64,000 nucleotides of DNA from Rhodococcus pseudokoreensis (GTDB lineage: Bacteria > Actinomycetota > Actinomycetes > Mycobacteriales > Mycobacteriaceae), in the NCBI RefSeq assembly GCF_017068395.1, contig NZ_CP070619.1:6758001-6822000 (forward strand), given 5' to 3'. Positions 8,818-18,102 of this stretch are shown piece after piece. The notes beneath the pieces are model-generated. The model was not told the origin of the DNA. It did not search any database and saw only the letters and a list, made by a program, of their open reading frames with translations. The position numbers and the translations under genes are program-made. Numbering within the stretch: the first letter of the stretch is position 1; each line of letters opens with the position of its first letter.

Positions 8818-10609
8818 GTACACCAGCGCCCCGACGTTCACCGTGTCGGACCACGAGAACGCCGTGCTCCGGGTGTTCGCGCACGCCGAGAGCAACCCGG
8901 ATCGGGTGATGTACACGCGTCCGGAGTCCGGCGGGTGGGTCGACGTGACGGCCAAGGACTTCGGCGCACTCGTCACCGGGGTCGCGAAGGGTCTGATCGC
9001 CAACGGGGTCCGCCCCGGCGACCGGGTGGCACTGCTGTCGTCGACCAGATTCGAATGGTCGCTGCTCGACTACGCGATCTGGGCGGCGGGCGCGGCGTCC
9101 GTCCCCATCTACGACTCCTCTTCCCACGACCAGATCCGGTGGATCATCGAGGATTCGGGGGCCGTGGCCGCGCTCGTGGAGACCCCGGCGCACGCGTCGA
9201 GTTTCGAGGGTGACGGCATCCCCTACACGCTGAAACGGATCCTCACCATCGACGAGGACGCCGTGGGCACGCTCATCAAGGACGGGTTGTCGATCGACGA
9301 TTCCGAGGTGTTCAAGCGGGTGGTGGCGCTGACCGCCAACGACCTCGCCTCGCTGGTGTACACGTCCGGCACGACGGGCCGTCCGAAGGGCTGCATCCTC
9401 ACCCACCGGAACTTCCTGTCGGAGGTGCGGTCGCTGCTCGCGGCACCGATCGGCGACGTCGCCCGGCCGGGCAACCGGGTGCTGACGTTCCTTCCGCTGG
9501 CGCACGTGCTGGCGCGGGCCGTGTCGCTGGCGATGTTCGAAGGCGGCGCGACGCAGGCGCACTGGTCCGACTTCGGCACGGTCACCGGTGAATTCGAACG
9601 TTTCCGGCCCAACACCATCCTCGGTGTTCCCCGCGTGTTCGAGAAGGTGCGGGACGGCGCGGCCCGCAAGGCGGCGTCGGGTGGCGGCCTGCAGAAGCGG
9701 ATCTTCGACTTCGCCGAGGCCACGGCGGTGGCGTACAGCGAAGCCCAGGACACGGGCGGTGCGCCGCTGCGACTCCGGCTCGAGCACGCGGTCGCCGACA
9801 AGCTCGTCTACGCGAAACTCCGTGCCGCCCTGGGCGGCGACTGCTGGTGGGCGATCTCGGGTGGCGGGGCGCTCATGCCCAGGCTCGGTCATTTCTTCCG
9901 CGGCATCGGGGTTCCCGTCTACGAGGGCTACGGACTCACCGAATCGACGGCCGCGCACTGCGTCAACGTTCCCGGTGCCCAGCGGATCGGAACGGTCGGT
10001 CAGCCGCTGGGTGGCAACAGTGTGCGCATCGCCGAGGACGGCGAGATCGAACTGCGCGGCGGCGTCGTGTTCGGCGGCTACTGGCGCAACGAACACGCCA
10101 CCCGGGAAGTGCTGGACGACGGCTGGTTTCGCACCGGCGACCTCGGCGACCTGGACGAGAGCGGCTATCTCACCATCACCGGCCGGAAGAAGGATCTGCT
10201 GATCACCGCCGGCGGCAAGAACGTGTCGCCGGGTCCGCTCGAAGACCGGCTGCGCTCACACCCCCTCGTCTCACAGGCGGTGGTGGTCGGCGACGGCCGC
10301 CCGTTCATCGGTGCCCTGCTGACCGTGGATCCGCAGGAATTCCGCAAGTGGAAATCCGCGCACGGCAAGTCGTCCGATGCCACGGTGGCGGACCTGCGCG
10401 ACGACGAGGACCTGCGCGGAGACCTGCAGGACGCCGTGGACGACGCGAACACCACCGTCTCGCACACGGAGTCGATCAAACGGTTCGTCGTCCTGGACCG
10501 CGACCTCACGGAAGCGGACGGGGAGCTTACCGCCACCCTGAAGATCAAGCGTCCCGTGGTGACCGAGCGCTTCGCGGACGACATCGCGGGCCTGTACCGC
10601 CGGGGCTGA
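8810..10609 (+). CDS. AMP-dependent acyl-CoA synthetase (FadD15/long-chain type)
   Basis: A 599-residue ANL-superfamily ligase that activates a carboxylic acid to acyl-AMP and then to acyl-CoA. The P-loop is YTSGTTGRPKG (184-194). The adenine-binding segment YEGYGLTES and the hinge/A8 region GWFRTGDLGDLDESGYLTITGRKKDLLITAGGKNVSP are intact, so it should be active. The overall style is that of long-chain (FadD15-like) synthetases. GTG 8810 overlaps the end of the MarR gene. Substrate chain length cannot be fixed from sequence. Confidence 0.9.
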   Translation: MREYTSAPTFTVSDHENAVLRVFAHAESNPDRVMYTRPESGGWVDVTAKDFGALVTGVAKGLIANGVRPGDRVALLSSTRFEWSLLDYAIWAAGAASVPIYDSSSHDQIRWIIEDSGAVAALVETPAHASSFEGDGIPYTLKRILTIDEDAVGTLIKDGLSIDDSEVFKRVVALTANDLASLVYTSGTTGRPKGCILTHRNFLSEVRSLLAAPIGDVARPGNRVLTFLPLAHVLARAVSLAMFEGGATQAHWSDFGTVTGEFERFRPNTILGVPRVFEKVRDGAARKAASGGGLQKRIFDFAEATAVAYSEAQDTGGAPLRLRLEHAVADKLVYAKLRAALGGDCWWAISGGGALMPRLGHFFRGIGVPVYEGYGLTESTAAHCVNVPGAQRIGTVGQPLGGNSVRIAEDGEIELRGGVVFGGYWRNEHATREVLDDGWFRTGDLGDLDESGYLTITGRKKDLLITAGGKNVSPGPLEDRLRSHPLVSQAVVVGDGRPFIGALLTVDPQEFRKWKSAHGKSSDATVADLRDDEDLRGDLQDAVDDANTTVSHTESIKRFVVLDRDLTEADGELTATLKIKRPVVTERFADDIAGLYRRG

Positions 10610-10614
10610 CCGGC

Positions 10615-10620
10615 TACGGT
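10615..10620 (+). promoter_or_regulatory. Predicted -10 box of the patatin gene (leaderless)
   Basis: TACGGT six bases before ATG 10627, just after the ligase stop. It gives the patatin gene its own promoter. Confidence 0.45.
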
Positions 10621-10626
10621 GGCGGC

Positions 10627-11478
10627 ATGACAACAGCTTTCGTTCTGTCGGGTGGGGCGAGCCTCGGGGCAATCGAGGTCGGAATGTTGCAGACCCTGAT
10701 CGGCAGGGGCATCCGGCCGGACCTCATCGTCGGCACGTCCGTCGGTGCGCTCAACGGTGCCTGGCTCGCCGGGGGTTCCTCCGACGCGGACCTGCGCGAA
10801 CTGGCCGACCTGTGGCGCGGTCTCACCCGCAGCGCGGTGTTTCCCGCCGGATTGCTCACCGGATTCACCGGGTTCGTCGGTCTCCGCAACCATCTGGTCT
10901 CCAACCGCGCCGTCAGGAAGTTGCTGGCGCAGCATCTGCGGTTCGAACGGATGGAGGATGCGCCGATCCCGCTGCACGTCATCGCCGTCGACGTGCTGAC
11001 CGGCAAGGACGTCCGGCTGTCGACGGGGCCTGCCGTCGACGCGGTCACCGCCAGCGCGTCGCTGCCCGGCATCCTCCCGCCCGTGGTGATCGACGGCCGG
11101 GCGCTGATGGACGGCGGGGTCGTCAACAACACGCCCATCTCGCACGCGATCGAATTGGGGGCGACGACCGTGTGGGTGCTTCCGACCGGCTACGCCTGCA
11201 CCCTGTCGAAGGTTCCCGGAAGTGCGCTGGGTATGGGTTTGCTCGGCGTGACGCTCGCGATCAATCAGCGGCTCGCGCTCGACATCGAGCGGTACGAGAG
11301 CGTCGCGGACATCCGGGTGGTGCCCCCGCTGTGCCCGTTGGACACGAGTCCCGCCGATTTCGGTGACGCCGACGAACTGATCACGCGGGCGAGGGAGCAG
11401 ACCGCGACGTGGCTCGACGAGGCACGCGTCGCCGGGGTCGGGCAGGCCGATCTGCTGCTGCCGCACGGGCACGGATAG
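10627..11478 (+). CDS. Patatin-like phospholipase
   Basis: A 283-residue serine hydrolase of the patatin family. The oxyanion glycines are in SGGASLG (8-14), the nucleophile is S38 in GTSVG, and the catalytic Asp is D162 in MDGG, giving the expected Ser-Asp dyad. The family cleaves acyl esters of phospholipids or neutral lipids. It lies 17 bases after the acyl-CoA ligase, so a released fatty acid could be activated by its neighbour; the predicted leaderless promoter also allows separate expression. Confidence 0.9.
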   Translation: MTTAFVLSGGASLGAIEVGMLQTLIGRGIRPDLIVGTSVGALNGAWLAGGSSDADLRELADLWRGLTRSAVFPAGLLTGFTGFVGLRNHLVSNRAVRKLLAQHLRFERMEDAPIPLHVIAVDVLTGKDVRLSTGPAVDAVTASASLPGILPPVVIDGRALMDGGVVNNTPISHAIELGATTVWVLPTGYACTLSKVPGSALGMGLLGVTLAINQRLALDIERYESVADIRVVPPLCPLDTSPADFGDADELITRAREQTATWLDEARVAGVGQADLLLPHGHG

Positions 11479-11481
11479 CCG

Positions 11482-12729
11482 TCAGCGGCACCCCGTGGGC
11501 GCAGGTACTCCGGACAGCCGGTCGTCGATCCAGCGCACCATCTCGGGCAGCGCGAACACGGCGGCGGTGAGGTGCTCGCCGAACTGCGGGGCGTAGGTGA
11601 CGTCGGCACCGCCGCGGCACCACTCCTGCTGCAGGGTGATCACCCCGTCCTCCGGAATCCACTCGTCGCCGAGGAACACTCGCGAAGACCCGTGATACAG
11701 CAGCACCGGCGCGGTCGGGGTGAGCGCGCCCATCCTGTTCTCGGCGACCACCGTCCGGGCGGTGGGAGTGCCGAACGGATCGGGGACAGCCGCGAACAGT
11801 TCGGCGGGCAGCGAGGCGACCCCGGCCGGCGCGAGAGTCAGGATGCACTGGTCCTTCAGCGGCGACGTCGCCAGCGCCACACCGAGCGGATTCGCCAGCA
11901 TCAGCATCTCCGGGTATTCGCGGGCGAGCCCGAGGACGGCGGACAGATACACGCCGGAACCGAGCTGGCCGTTCATCGTCCTGCGGAGCAACCCGAAATC
12001 GGCGGGGGTCCCGCCCGCGGCGGCGCCGGCGAGTTCGACGTCCGGTGCGTACGTCGGCTGCAGTTGCGCCGCCCAGCCGGTGGCGATCGCACCGCCGCTG
12101 TATCCCGTCGCGAGAACCGGGCTGTCCGAGAGCCCGAGACCGGGAAGCTGCCTCATGCCGCGGATGCTGTCGAGTACGGCATGACCCGCCATCCGTCCCG
12201 CGCTGTACGCCATCCGCGGTCCCTCGTGATCGGGCACGAGAACCGCGTAGTTCTTCGCGAGGAACAGCGACAGCACCGGGGGGATGTCCAGGTCGAGGGT
12301 CTGCCAGTCGTGCACCATCTTGTAGGACGGGGTGCACCGGGCGCCCAGCGAGTCGATGGGCATGTTGTAGTCGACCACCGGTCTCGGACCCGGCGCGGTC
12401 CACTCCGCCGTCGGCACCAGCACCGTCGCGGTCACCGGCACGGGACGGTCCTTGGAATCGTTGGAACGCACCATGATCTGGTGGGCCCGGTGCGGCACCA
12501 GCGGGTTCGGCACCGCCCGGAGTGTCACTTCCCGCGAGCGGATGATCTCGCCGGCCGCGAACTCCGCGACGTTCGGCGGCCACACGAAGAAGTCGTCGTC
12601 CAGGATGGGGGACGGGAGAATGGATTCGGGCCCGAGCGGCTGGGCGGCCGCCGGCGGAGGGTGGGCGCACACATACGCCGCCGCACAGGTGGACAGTGTC
12701 ATCAGGACCACCGCACGAAACAGGTTCAT
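11482..12729 (-). CDS. Secreted lipase (LIP family, alpha/beta hydrolase)
   Basis: A 415-residue exported hydrolase. The first about 30 residues form a signal peptide ending near PPPAAAQ. The nucleophile elbow is GYSGG with S211, preceded by VLVPDHEGP, typical of the secretory lipase family found in Candida and in nocardioform bacteria. A late EHLTAAVFALPEMVRWIDDRLSG segment supplies the catalytic His (H of GEHL). It probably hydrolyses extracellular triacylglycerols or esters. ATG 12729 gives a clean signal peptide. It is convergent with the patatin gene, with three bases between the stops. Confidence 0.85.
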   Translation of the reverse strand: MNLFRAVVLMTLSTCAAAYVCAHPPPAAAQPLGPESILPSPILDDDFFVWPPNVAEFAAGEIIRSREVTLRAVPNPLVPHRAHQIMVRSNDSKDRPVPVTATVLVPTAEWTAPGPRPVVDYNMPIDSLGARCTPSYKMVHDWQTLDLDIPPVLSLFLAKNYAVLVPDHEGPRMAYSAGRMAGHAVLDSIRGMRQLPGLGLSDSPVLATGYSGGAIATGWAAQLQPTYAPDVELAGAAAGGTPADFGLLRRTMNGQLGSGVYLSAVLGLAREYPEMLMLANPLGVALATSPLKDQCILTLAPAGVASLPAELFAAVPDPFGTPTARTVVAENRMGALTPTAPVLLYHGSSRVFLGDEWIPEDGVITLQQEWCRGGADVTYAPQFGEHLTAAVFALPEMVRWIDDRLSGVPAPTGCR

Positions 12730-12837
12730 CGCTACCACCGCCCTGAGGTAACTGTCCCAGGATGTAACTGTAACTCCAGTCACATCGTCGCAGATAGACA
12801 CGGCTGCAGCGGTGGTTTGTTTTCGAAGCGGGATGGT

Positions 12838-12843
12838 TACTGT
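12838..12843 (+). promoter_or_regulatory. Predicted -10 box of the GNAT gene (leaderless)
   Basis: TACTGT six bases before ATG 12850. Confidence 0.4.
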
Positions 12844-12849
12844 GTGAGC

Positions 12850-13344
12850 ATGGCGGTCACCGTGGAGCGGGCAGAACTCGAGCAGGCTGAAGACATCGTT
12901 CAGATGCACTGGGACGCTGAGGATTGGCTCCTGGCCAGGGAAATCGATCCGCCCGCCCGGGGTGAAGTGTCGCTCGCCGACGTGCGCGAGCAGATCGAAT
13001 TCGGGGAATGGCGGGTCGCGCTGTTCGCGGGGATCGTGGTGGGGGCGCTCCGGGTACTGCGATCCGATCCGGACGTGTGGCTCGAGGACGACATCCCGGC
13101 CGCATACGTGGCCCGGGTCATGACCGACCGCAGGCACGCCAGCGCCGGACTGGGCGCCCAGTTGCTGCGGTGGGTCGACGAGCACGCCCGCTCCGAGGAC
13201 GCGTCCGTCGTGCGGCTCGAATGCGTCGAAACCAACTCCCGGCTCCGCGACTACTACGAGGAGCAGGGATTCTTCCTGGTGGGTCGCCGGGACTTCGACG
13301 TGGAGTGGCCGAGCGTCGTGCTCATGGAGAAGGCGCTGCGCTGA
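12850..13344 (+). CDS. GNAT family N-acetyltransferase
   Basis: A 164-residue acetyltransferase. Motif A is YVARVMTDRRHASAGLGAQLLRWVDEHA, carrying the acetyl-CoA pyrophosphate loop, and motif B is VRLECVETNSRLRDYYEEQGF, the usual Asn and Tyr pair before a final beta strand. Its N-terminus (ERAELEQAEDIVQMHWDAEDWL) resembles GNATs of unknown substrate. ATG 12850 is preferred because a TACTGT box lies exactly six bases upstream; GTG 12844, two codons earlier, is the alternative. It is convergent with the ABC transporter operon. Confidence 0.8.
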   Translation: MAVTVERAELEQAEDIVQMHWDAEDWLLAREIDPPARGEVSLADVREQIEFGEWRVALFAGIVVGALRVLRSDPDVWLEDDIPAAYVARVMTDRRHASAGLGAQLLRWVDEHARSEDASVVRLECVETNSRLRDYYEEQGFFLVGRRDFDVEWPSVVLMEKALR

Positions 13345-13348
13345 CGGT

Positions 13349-14110
13349 TCACAGCGGGTCGAGAATCCGGTGCAGGAACTGTCGTAGCCGCGGCACGGTC
13401 GGATTGACGAGTACGTCTTTCGGGGTGCCGCGTTCGAGCACGACACCGTTGTCGATGAACAGCACCTGGTCGGCCACCTGCTGCGCGAACCGTATCTCGT
13501 GGGTCACGATCACCATCGTCCAGCCCTCGGTCGCGAGATCCCGGATCACCCGCAACACCTCGCCGACCAGTTCGGGGTCCAGCGCGGACGTGGGCTCGTC
13601 GAACAACATCAGTTTCGGCTTCAGGGCGAGCGCCCGGGCGATACCGACCCGCTGCTGCTGACCGCCCGACAGCTCGTACGGGTACTGGTCCGCCTTCTCC
13701 GCCAGACCGACCTGCGTCAGCAACCGCATCGCGCCCGCACGCGCCTCGGCCTTGGGCCGTTTCTGCACCACGATCGGGCCCTCGGTCACGTTCTGGATCG
13801 CCGTCTTGTGCGGAAACAGGTTGTGGGCCTGGAACACCATCCCGCTCTGCGCGCGGAACCTGGCCAGCGCCGACCGGCCCACCTCGGCGCCGAAATCCAC
13901 CGACTCGTCCCCGATCGAGATCACCCCGCGGTCCGCCATATCCAGGGCGTTGAGGGTGCGCAACACCGTCGTCTTGCCGGAGCCCGACGGTCCGATGATG
14001 ACGGTCACCGTGCCCGCCCCGACGTCGAAGCTGATGTCGCGCAGAACGTGATGGTCGCCGAACGACTTCTCGACGCCGGATACCTGAAGGAGGGGAGGGG
14101 TGTCGGTCAT
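13349..14110 (-). CDS. Polar amino-acid ABC importer, ATP-binding protein
   Basis: A 253-residue ATPase of the GlnQ/HisP class. Walker A GPSGSGKT is at 40-47, signature LSGGQ at 147-151 and Walker B LMLFDEPTSALDPE starts near 167. It energises uptake together with the permease and lipoprotein genes upstream on the same strand. ATG 14110 overlaps the permease stop (ATGA), so the pair is translationally coupled. The substrate is a polar amino acid or a related small molecule; the exact one cannot be read. Confidence 0.93.
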   Translation of the reverse strand: MTDTPPLLQVSGVEKSFGDHHVLRDISFDVGAGTVTVIIGPSGSGKTTVLRTLNALDMADRGVISIGDESVDFGAEVGRSALARFRAQSGMVFQAHNLFPHKTAIQNVTEGPIVVQKRPKAEARAGAMRLLTQVGLAEKADQYPYELSGGQQQRVGIARALALKPKLMLFDEPTSALDPELVGEVLRVIRDLATEGWTMVIVTHEIRFAQQVADQVLFIDNGVVLERGTPKDVLVNPTVPRLRQFLHRILDPL

Positions 14111-14775
14111 CGGGCCACATACCTGTCGAGTCGGGCTTCGAGCCGGACCTGGACGGCCGACAGGAAGATGCAGATCACCCAGTAGTACAGCGCGGCGATG
14201 CCGTAGAGGGCGAAGAAGTCGAACGTCGGTGCGGCCGCGAGCTGGGCGACACGGAGCAGTTCGGTCACCAGGATCGTCGACGCCAGCGACGTGTCCTTCA
14301 CGAGTGAGATCAGCGTGTTGGACAGCGGCGGGACTGCCACCCGGGTGGCCTGCGGCAGCACGATCCGCTGCAGGGTGGTGGTGTAGCCCATGCCGATGGT
14401 CTGCGCGGCTTCCCACTGGCCCTTGGGGATCGACAGGATCGCAGCCCGGATCACCTCGGCCGCGTAGCCGCCGACGTTGAGGCTGAACGCGATCACCGCC
14501 GCCGGGAACGGTTCGAGCGTCACGCCGAACTGCGGCAGCGCGTAGAACACGATGAACAACTGCACCAGCAGTGGGGTGCCGCGGATGATGGAGACGTAGA
14601 AGCGGGCCAGCATCGACAGCGGTCTGATCGACGAGATCCGGGCGAGCGCCACCAGCAACGCGATCACCAGACCGATGGTGAAGCTGATGATGGTCAGCGG
14701 AATCGTCATGGTGATCGTGGCCTTCAGCATCGGCCACAGGTTGTCCAGGATCAGCTGGACCGTTGCGTCGTCCAC
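14107..14775 (-). CDS. Polar amino-acid ABC importer, permease
   Basis: A 222-residue integral membrane permease of the HisMQ/GlnP type with about five membrane spans. The conserved EAA-type loop is AAEVIRAAILSIPKGQWEAAQTIGMG, which contacts the ATPase. I chose GTG 14775, ten bases after the stop of the binding protein; a longer in-frame form from 14841 would overlap that gene and add a charged non-membrane tail. Middle gene of the three-gene operon (binding protein, permease, ATPase). Confidence 0.85.
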   Translation of the reverse strand: MDDATVQLILDNLWPMLKATITMTIPLTIISFTIGLVIALLVALARISSIRPLSMLARFYVSIIRGTPLLVQLFIVFYALPQFGVTLEPFPAAVIAFSLNVGGYAAEVIRAAILSIPKGQWEAAQTIGMGYTTTLQRIVLPQATRVAVPPLSNTLISLVKDTSLASTILVTELLRVAQLAAAPTFDFFALYGIAALYYWVICIFLSAVQVRLEARLDRYVAR

Positions 14776-14785
14776 GGGCAGGCTC

Positions 14786-15574
14786 TCAGTTGGTCGGTGC
14801 CGACACGTCGGTGCCGAAGTACTTCTGCGAGATCTGTGCAAGCGTTCCGTCGGCGCGCAGTTCGTCCAGGGCCTTGTCGATGTCGGGTATCAGGCCGCTG
14901 TCCTTGCGGGCCGCGAATGCCTGCTCACTCGTGTCGCCGGTCTCGGCGGCCACCTTCACCCCGGTGTCGCCGGTCTGCTTCTGGTATTCGGCGACGGCCA
15001 GATTGTCGTTGACGGTGGCGTCGACCCGGCCGTCCTTGAGCAGCGTGATGGCCTGGACGAAGCCTTCGACGGATTCGACGTTCGCGCCCGCGTCCCTGGC
15101 CACCTGCGCCCAGTTGCTCGTCGCGGACTGCGCCGTCGTCTTGCCGTTCAGGTCGGCGAGCGAGGTGATCGCGTTGTCGTCGGCGCGGGTGACGATCACA
15201 CCCTCGGAGTAGGTGTACGGCGTCGACAGGTCGTACTTCTGGGTGCGCTCGTCGTTGACGGTCACCTGGTTGGCGACGAGGTCGTAGCGTTTCGCCTCGA
15301 GCCCGGCGAAGATGGAGTCCCACGGGGTCTGGGTGAACTCGACGGACACGCCGAGTTTGTCGCCGACCGCGCGGATGACGTCGACGTCGTACCCGGTGAG
15401 CTGACCGTCGGGACCCTGGTAGCTGAACGGTGTGTACGTGCCCTCGGTGCCGACTTTCAGGACGCCCGATTCGCGTACCTGGTCGATCACCGGACCCGAA
15501 TCGGAGCTTCCGCACCCGGCCAGCGACAGTGCGGTCAGGACGGCGATCAGGGCGGCCGGAAGTGTGCGTCGCAC
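14786..15574 (-). CDS. Amino-acid ABC transporter substrate-binding lipoprotein
   Basis: A 262-residue lipoprotein of the family 3 solute-binding type. It has a signal peptide and lipobox LAGC with C21 as the lipidated residue. The ligand-binding core starts GVLKVGTEGTYTPFSYQGPDGQLTGYDVD, the family signature, with a later lobe GKTTAQSATSNW. It captures a polar amino acid outside the membrane for the adjacent permease. It starts at GTG 15574 with a strong AGGAGG site upstream and is the first gene of the operon. Confidence 0.92.
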   Translation of the reverse strand: MRRTLPAALIAVLTALSLAGCGSSDSGPVIDQVRESGVLKVGTEGTYTPFSYQGPDGQLTGYDVDVIRAVGDKLGVSVEFTQTPWDSIFAGLEAKRYDLVANQVTVNDERTQKYDLSTPYTYSEGVIVTRADDNAITSLADLNGKTTAQSATSNWAQVARDAGANVESVEGFVQAITLLKDGRVDATVNDNLAVAEYQKQTGDTGVKVAAETGDTSEQAFAARKDSGLIPDIDKALDELRADGTLAQISQKYFGTDVSAPTN

Positions 15575-15672
15575 GGTGTTCCTCCTCTGTCGGCGGATCA
15601 GCTAACCGTACTGGTCGAACGCCACCCGGATAGGATCTTCGGGTCCCCATCAGGAAGAAGGATTGTCCCGCC

Positions 15673-17136
15673 GTGTCCTCTCTCGCTCTCCGACGGCCGG
15701 TGTGGCTGCATCCGACAGTGTTTCGTATCGAGTCGTTGTCCGCGCTCGTCGTGGCGATGGCCCTCATCCCGGAGGCGTTGTCGTTCTCCATCATCGTGGG
15801 TGTCGATCCGCGGGTGGGCTTGTTCACCGCCGCGATCATGGCGATGACCATCGCGTTCACCGGCGGCCGTCCGGCGATGATCTCCGCGGCCACCGGTTCG
15901 GTGTCGCTGGTGCTGGCCCCGCTCATGGCGTCGCACGGGTTGCAGTACCTCATTGCGGCGGTGTTCCTCGGCGGTGCGATGCAGATCGTCCTCGCCGTCC
16001 TCGGGGTGGCGCGGCTCATGCGGTTCCTGCCGCGCAGTGTGATGGTCGGCTTCTGCAACGCACTGGGAATCCTCATCTTCGTGCACCAGTTCCCGTATCT
16101 GACGAACGTGCCGTGGGCGGTGTACGCGCTCCTCGCCGCCGGTCTCGTGCTGCTCGTGTGGATTCCCCGGCTGACCACGGCGGTGCCCGCGCCGCTGCTC
16201 GTGATCGTCGGGCTCACCGCGTTCACCGTCCTCGCCGGTGTCGCCGTGCCCACCGTCGGGGATCAGGGCGAACTGCCCGACGGCCTGCCGACTCTCATCG
16301 GGCTGCCCGACGTACCGCTCACGGTCGACACCCTGCGCATCATCGCGCCGTTCGCGCTGGCGATGGCCGTCGTCGGGCTCCTCGAATCGTTGATGAGCGC
16401 CAAACTCGTGGACTCGGTCACCGACACGCATTCGGACAAGACGCGTGAGTCGTGGGGGCAGGACGTCGCGAACATCGTGACCGGGCTCTTCGGCGGCATG
16501 GGCGGGTGCGCCCTGATCGGGCAGACCATCATCAACGTCAAGACCGGCAGGGCGCGAACGCGGTTGTCGACGTTCCTGTCGGGTGCGTTTCTGCTGATTC
16601 TCGTGGTCGGTCTCGGCGACGTGGTGGGAACCATTCCGATGGCGGCGCTCGTCGCCGTGATGGTGCTGGTGGCCGCCACGACCTTCGACTGGCACAGCGT
16701 CCGCACGCTCCGGCGGATGCCGCTGAGCGAGACTCTGGTGATGCTCAGCACCGTCGCGGGCACCCTGGCCACGGACAATCTCGCGATCGGTGTGGGTGTC
16801 GGTGTGCTCGTCGCGATGGTGCTGTTCGCGCGCCGGGTGGCCCACATGGTGGACGTGCGCGGCGAACTCGACGGCGACGTGAAGACGTACCGGGTGAGCG
16901 GTCAGCTCTTCTTCGCCTCGTCCAACGACCTCGTGTTCTCGTTCGACTACGCGGACGACCCCGGCCGCGTGGTCATCGATCTGTCGGGCGCCACCATCTG
17001 GGACGCCTCCACCGTGGCCGCTCTCGACGGCATCACGACGAAGTACGCGAGCCGCGGCACCGACGTCACCGTGGAGGGCCTGAATCCGGTCAGCGAGGAG
17101 CGGTACCGCAGGCTGACCGGCCGGCTGGGCGACTAA
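15673..17136 (+). CDS. SulP-family anion transporter with STAS domain
   Basis: A 487-residue membrane protein with about ten to twelve hydrophobic spans and a C-terminal STAS domain (from about residue 400, VRGELDGDVKTYRVSGQLFFASSNDLVF...IDLSGATIWDASTVAALDG). SulP proteins move sulfate, bicarbonate, dicarboxylates or other anions; this short form with N-terminal SALVVAMALIPEALSFSIIVGVDPRVGLF is a common SulP permease of unassigned ion. It starts at GTG 15673, with AGGAAGAAGGA upstream. Its stop overlaps that of the endonuclease IV gene by four bases, tail to tail. Confidence 0.88.
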   Translation: MSSLALRRPVWLHPTVFRIESLSALVVAMALIPEALSFSIIVGVDPRVGLFTAAIMAMTIAFTGGRPAMISAATGSVSLVLAPLMASHGLQYLIAAVFLGGAMQIVLAVLGVARLMRFLPRSVMVGFCNALGILIFVHQFPYLTNVPWAVYALLAAGLVLLVWIPRLTTAVPAPLLVIVGLTAFTVLAGVAVPTVGDQGELPDGLPTLIGLPDVPLTVDTLRIIAPFALAMAVVGLLESLMSAKLVDSVTDTHSDKTRESWGQDVANIVTGLFGGMGGCALIGQTIINVKTGRARTRLSTFLSGAFLLILVVGLGDVVGTIPMAALVAVMVLVAATTFDWHSVRTLRRMPLSETLVMLSTVAGTLATDNLAIGVGVGVLVAMVLFARRVAHMVDVRGELDGDVKTYRVSGQLFFASSNDLVFSFDYADDPGRVVIDLSGATIWDASTVAALDGITTKYASRGTDVTVEGLNPVSEERYRRLTGRLGD

Positions 17137-17903
17137 CCGACGGTCTCCCGCAGGTACGCGAGGTCGTCGGCCAGCCCCTCCTCCGGCGTCTCGAGGACGA
17201 CGGGTGCGCCGGCGGTCCGCACGACCTCGGCGAGCAGTTCGGGGTCGATGGTTCCGTCGGCGAGGTTGGCGTGCCGGTCGCGGGCCGAGTCGAACTCGTC
17301 GCGGGAGTTGTTGAGGTGCACCAGGTCGATTCGTCCCGTGATGGCCTTGATGCGTTCGACGACCCCCACCAGATCCTCGCCGCCCGCCCAGGCGTGACAG
17401 GTGTCGAGGCAGAAGCCGGCGCCGAAATCGCCGACCTCCTGCCACAGCCGGTCGATGGCATCGAAGTGCCGCGCCATCGCGAAGTCGCCGCCGGCCGTGT
17501 TCTCGATGAGGATGGGGACGGGGAATCCGCCCTTGTCGGCCTGGCGTTCGAACAGTTTGCGCCAGTTGATGATCCCCGCGTTCACGTCCTCGCCGTCGCG
17601 GACGTGCCCGCCGTGGACCACCAGCCCGAACGCGCCGATGTCGGCGGCGGCCTGGGCCTGCTGCGCGACGGCGTTGCGGGACGGCATCCGGAGCCGGTTG
17701 TTGAGGCTGGCCACGTTGATCACGTACGACGAGTGCACGACGACGTCGATGGGACTGTCGCGGATCTCGTCGGTCCGCGGATGTGCCGGGGGCTTCTCCC
17801 ATTTCTGCGGGTCCGTGAGGAACATCTGAATGACGTCGGCGCCGAGCCGTTCGCCGTATCCGATCGGATCTTCGTCCTGGCGGACGTGTGCTCCTATGCG
17901 CAT
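17133..17903 (-). CDS. nfo: Endonuclease IV (AP endonuclease)
   Basis: A 256-residue zinc TIM-barrel enzyme that cuts DNA 5' to abasic sites in base excision repair. Conserved metal and family motifs are visible: VVHSSYVINVAS, VVHGGHV, ILIENTAGGD, FCLDTCHAWAAG-type (FCLDTCHAWAGG), LVHLNNSRDE and DRHANLADGTI. Its length is close to the short mycobacterial enzyme (End). ATG 17903 is six bases after a TACCCT box on the minus strand, so the mRNA is probably leaderless. Confidence 0.93.
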   Translation of the reverse strand: MRIGAHVRQDEDPIGYGERLGADVIQMFLTDPQKWEKPPAHPRTDEIRDSPIDVVVHSSYVINVASLNNRLRMPSRNAVAQQAQAAADIGAFGLVVHGGHVRDGEDVNAGIINWRKLFERQADKGGFPVPILIENTAGGDFAMARHFDAIDRLWQEVGDFGAGFCLDTCHAWAGGEDLVGVVERIKAITGRIDLVHLNNSRDEFDSARDRHANLADGTIDPELLAEVVRTAGAPVVLETPEEGLADDLAYLRETVG

Positions 17904-17909
17904 GTAACC

Positions 17910-17915
17910 AGGGTA
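17910..17915 (-). promoter_or_regulatory. Predicted -10 box of nfo (leaderless)
   Basis: TACCCT on the minus strand, six bases before ATG 17903. Confidence 0.5.
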
Positions 17916-17945
17916 GGTGGTGGGTGCTGTGACCATGCCTGTGCT

Positions 17946-17955
17946 TGCGATCGCA
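17946..17955 (+). promoter_or_regulatory. Candidate HipB operator, distal site
   Basis: Perfect palindrome TGCGATCGCA, embedded in a 20-base match (bottom strand CTTACGCCTGCGATCGCAAG) to the proximal site. It lies about 150 bases before hipB. Confidence 0.5.
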
Positions 17956-18005
17956 GGCGTAAGGAGGAATGCTCCCTCGTTTTCACCAACTTCATGGTTT
18001 AAGCC

Positions 18006-18015
18006 TGCGTTCGCA
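18006..18015 (+). promoter_or_regulatory. Candidate HipB operator, proximal site
   Basis: TGCGTTCGCA within TTTAAGCCTGCGTTCGCAGT. Its centre is 60 bases from the distal site's and the two share GCCTGCGNTCGCA. Their opposed orientation and position suggest HipB autoregulation. Confidence 0.5.
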
Positions 18016-18102
18016 GTCATAGGCATGGACTTCGGCGGAGAATCGGCGCACACTGGCGTTAAGCATCCGTCGACAAGCTTTGATTTGATCCAGGAGGCTG
18101 CC

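Noticed and set aside
17946..17955. TGCGATCGCA as a HIP1-like genome repeat rather than an operator
   Set aside because: It occurs with a near copy in inverted orientation directly before hipB and I noticed no others in the window, so an operator role is more likely.
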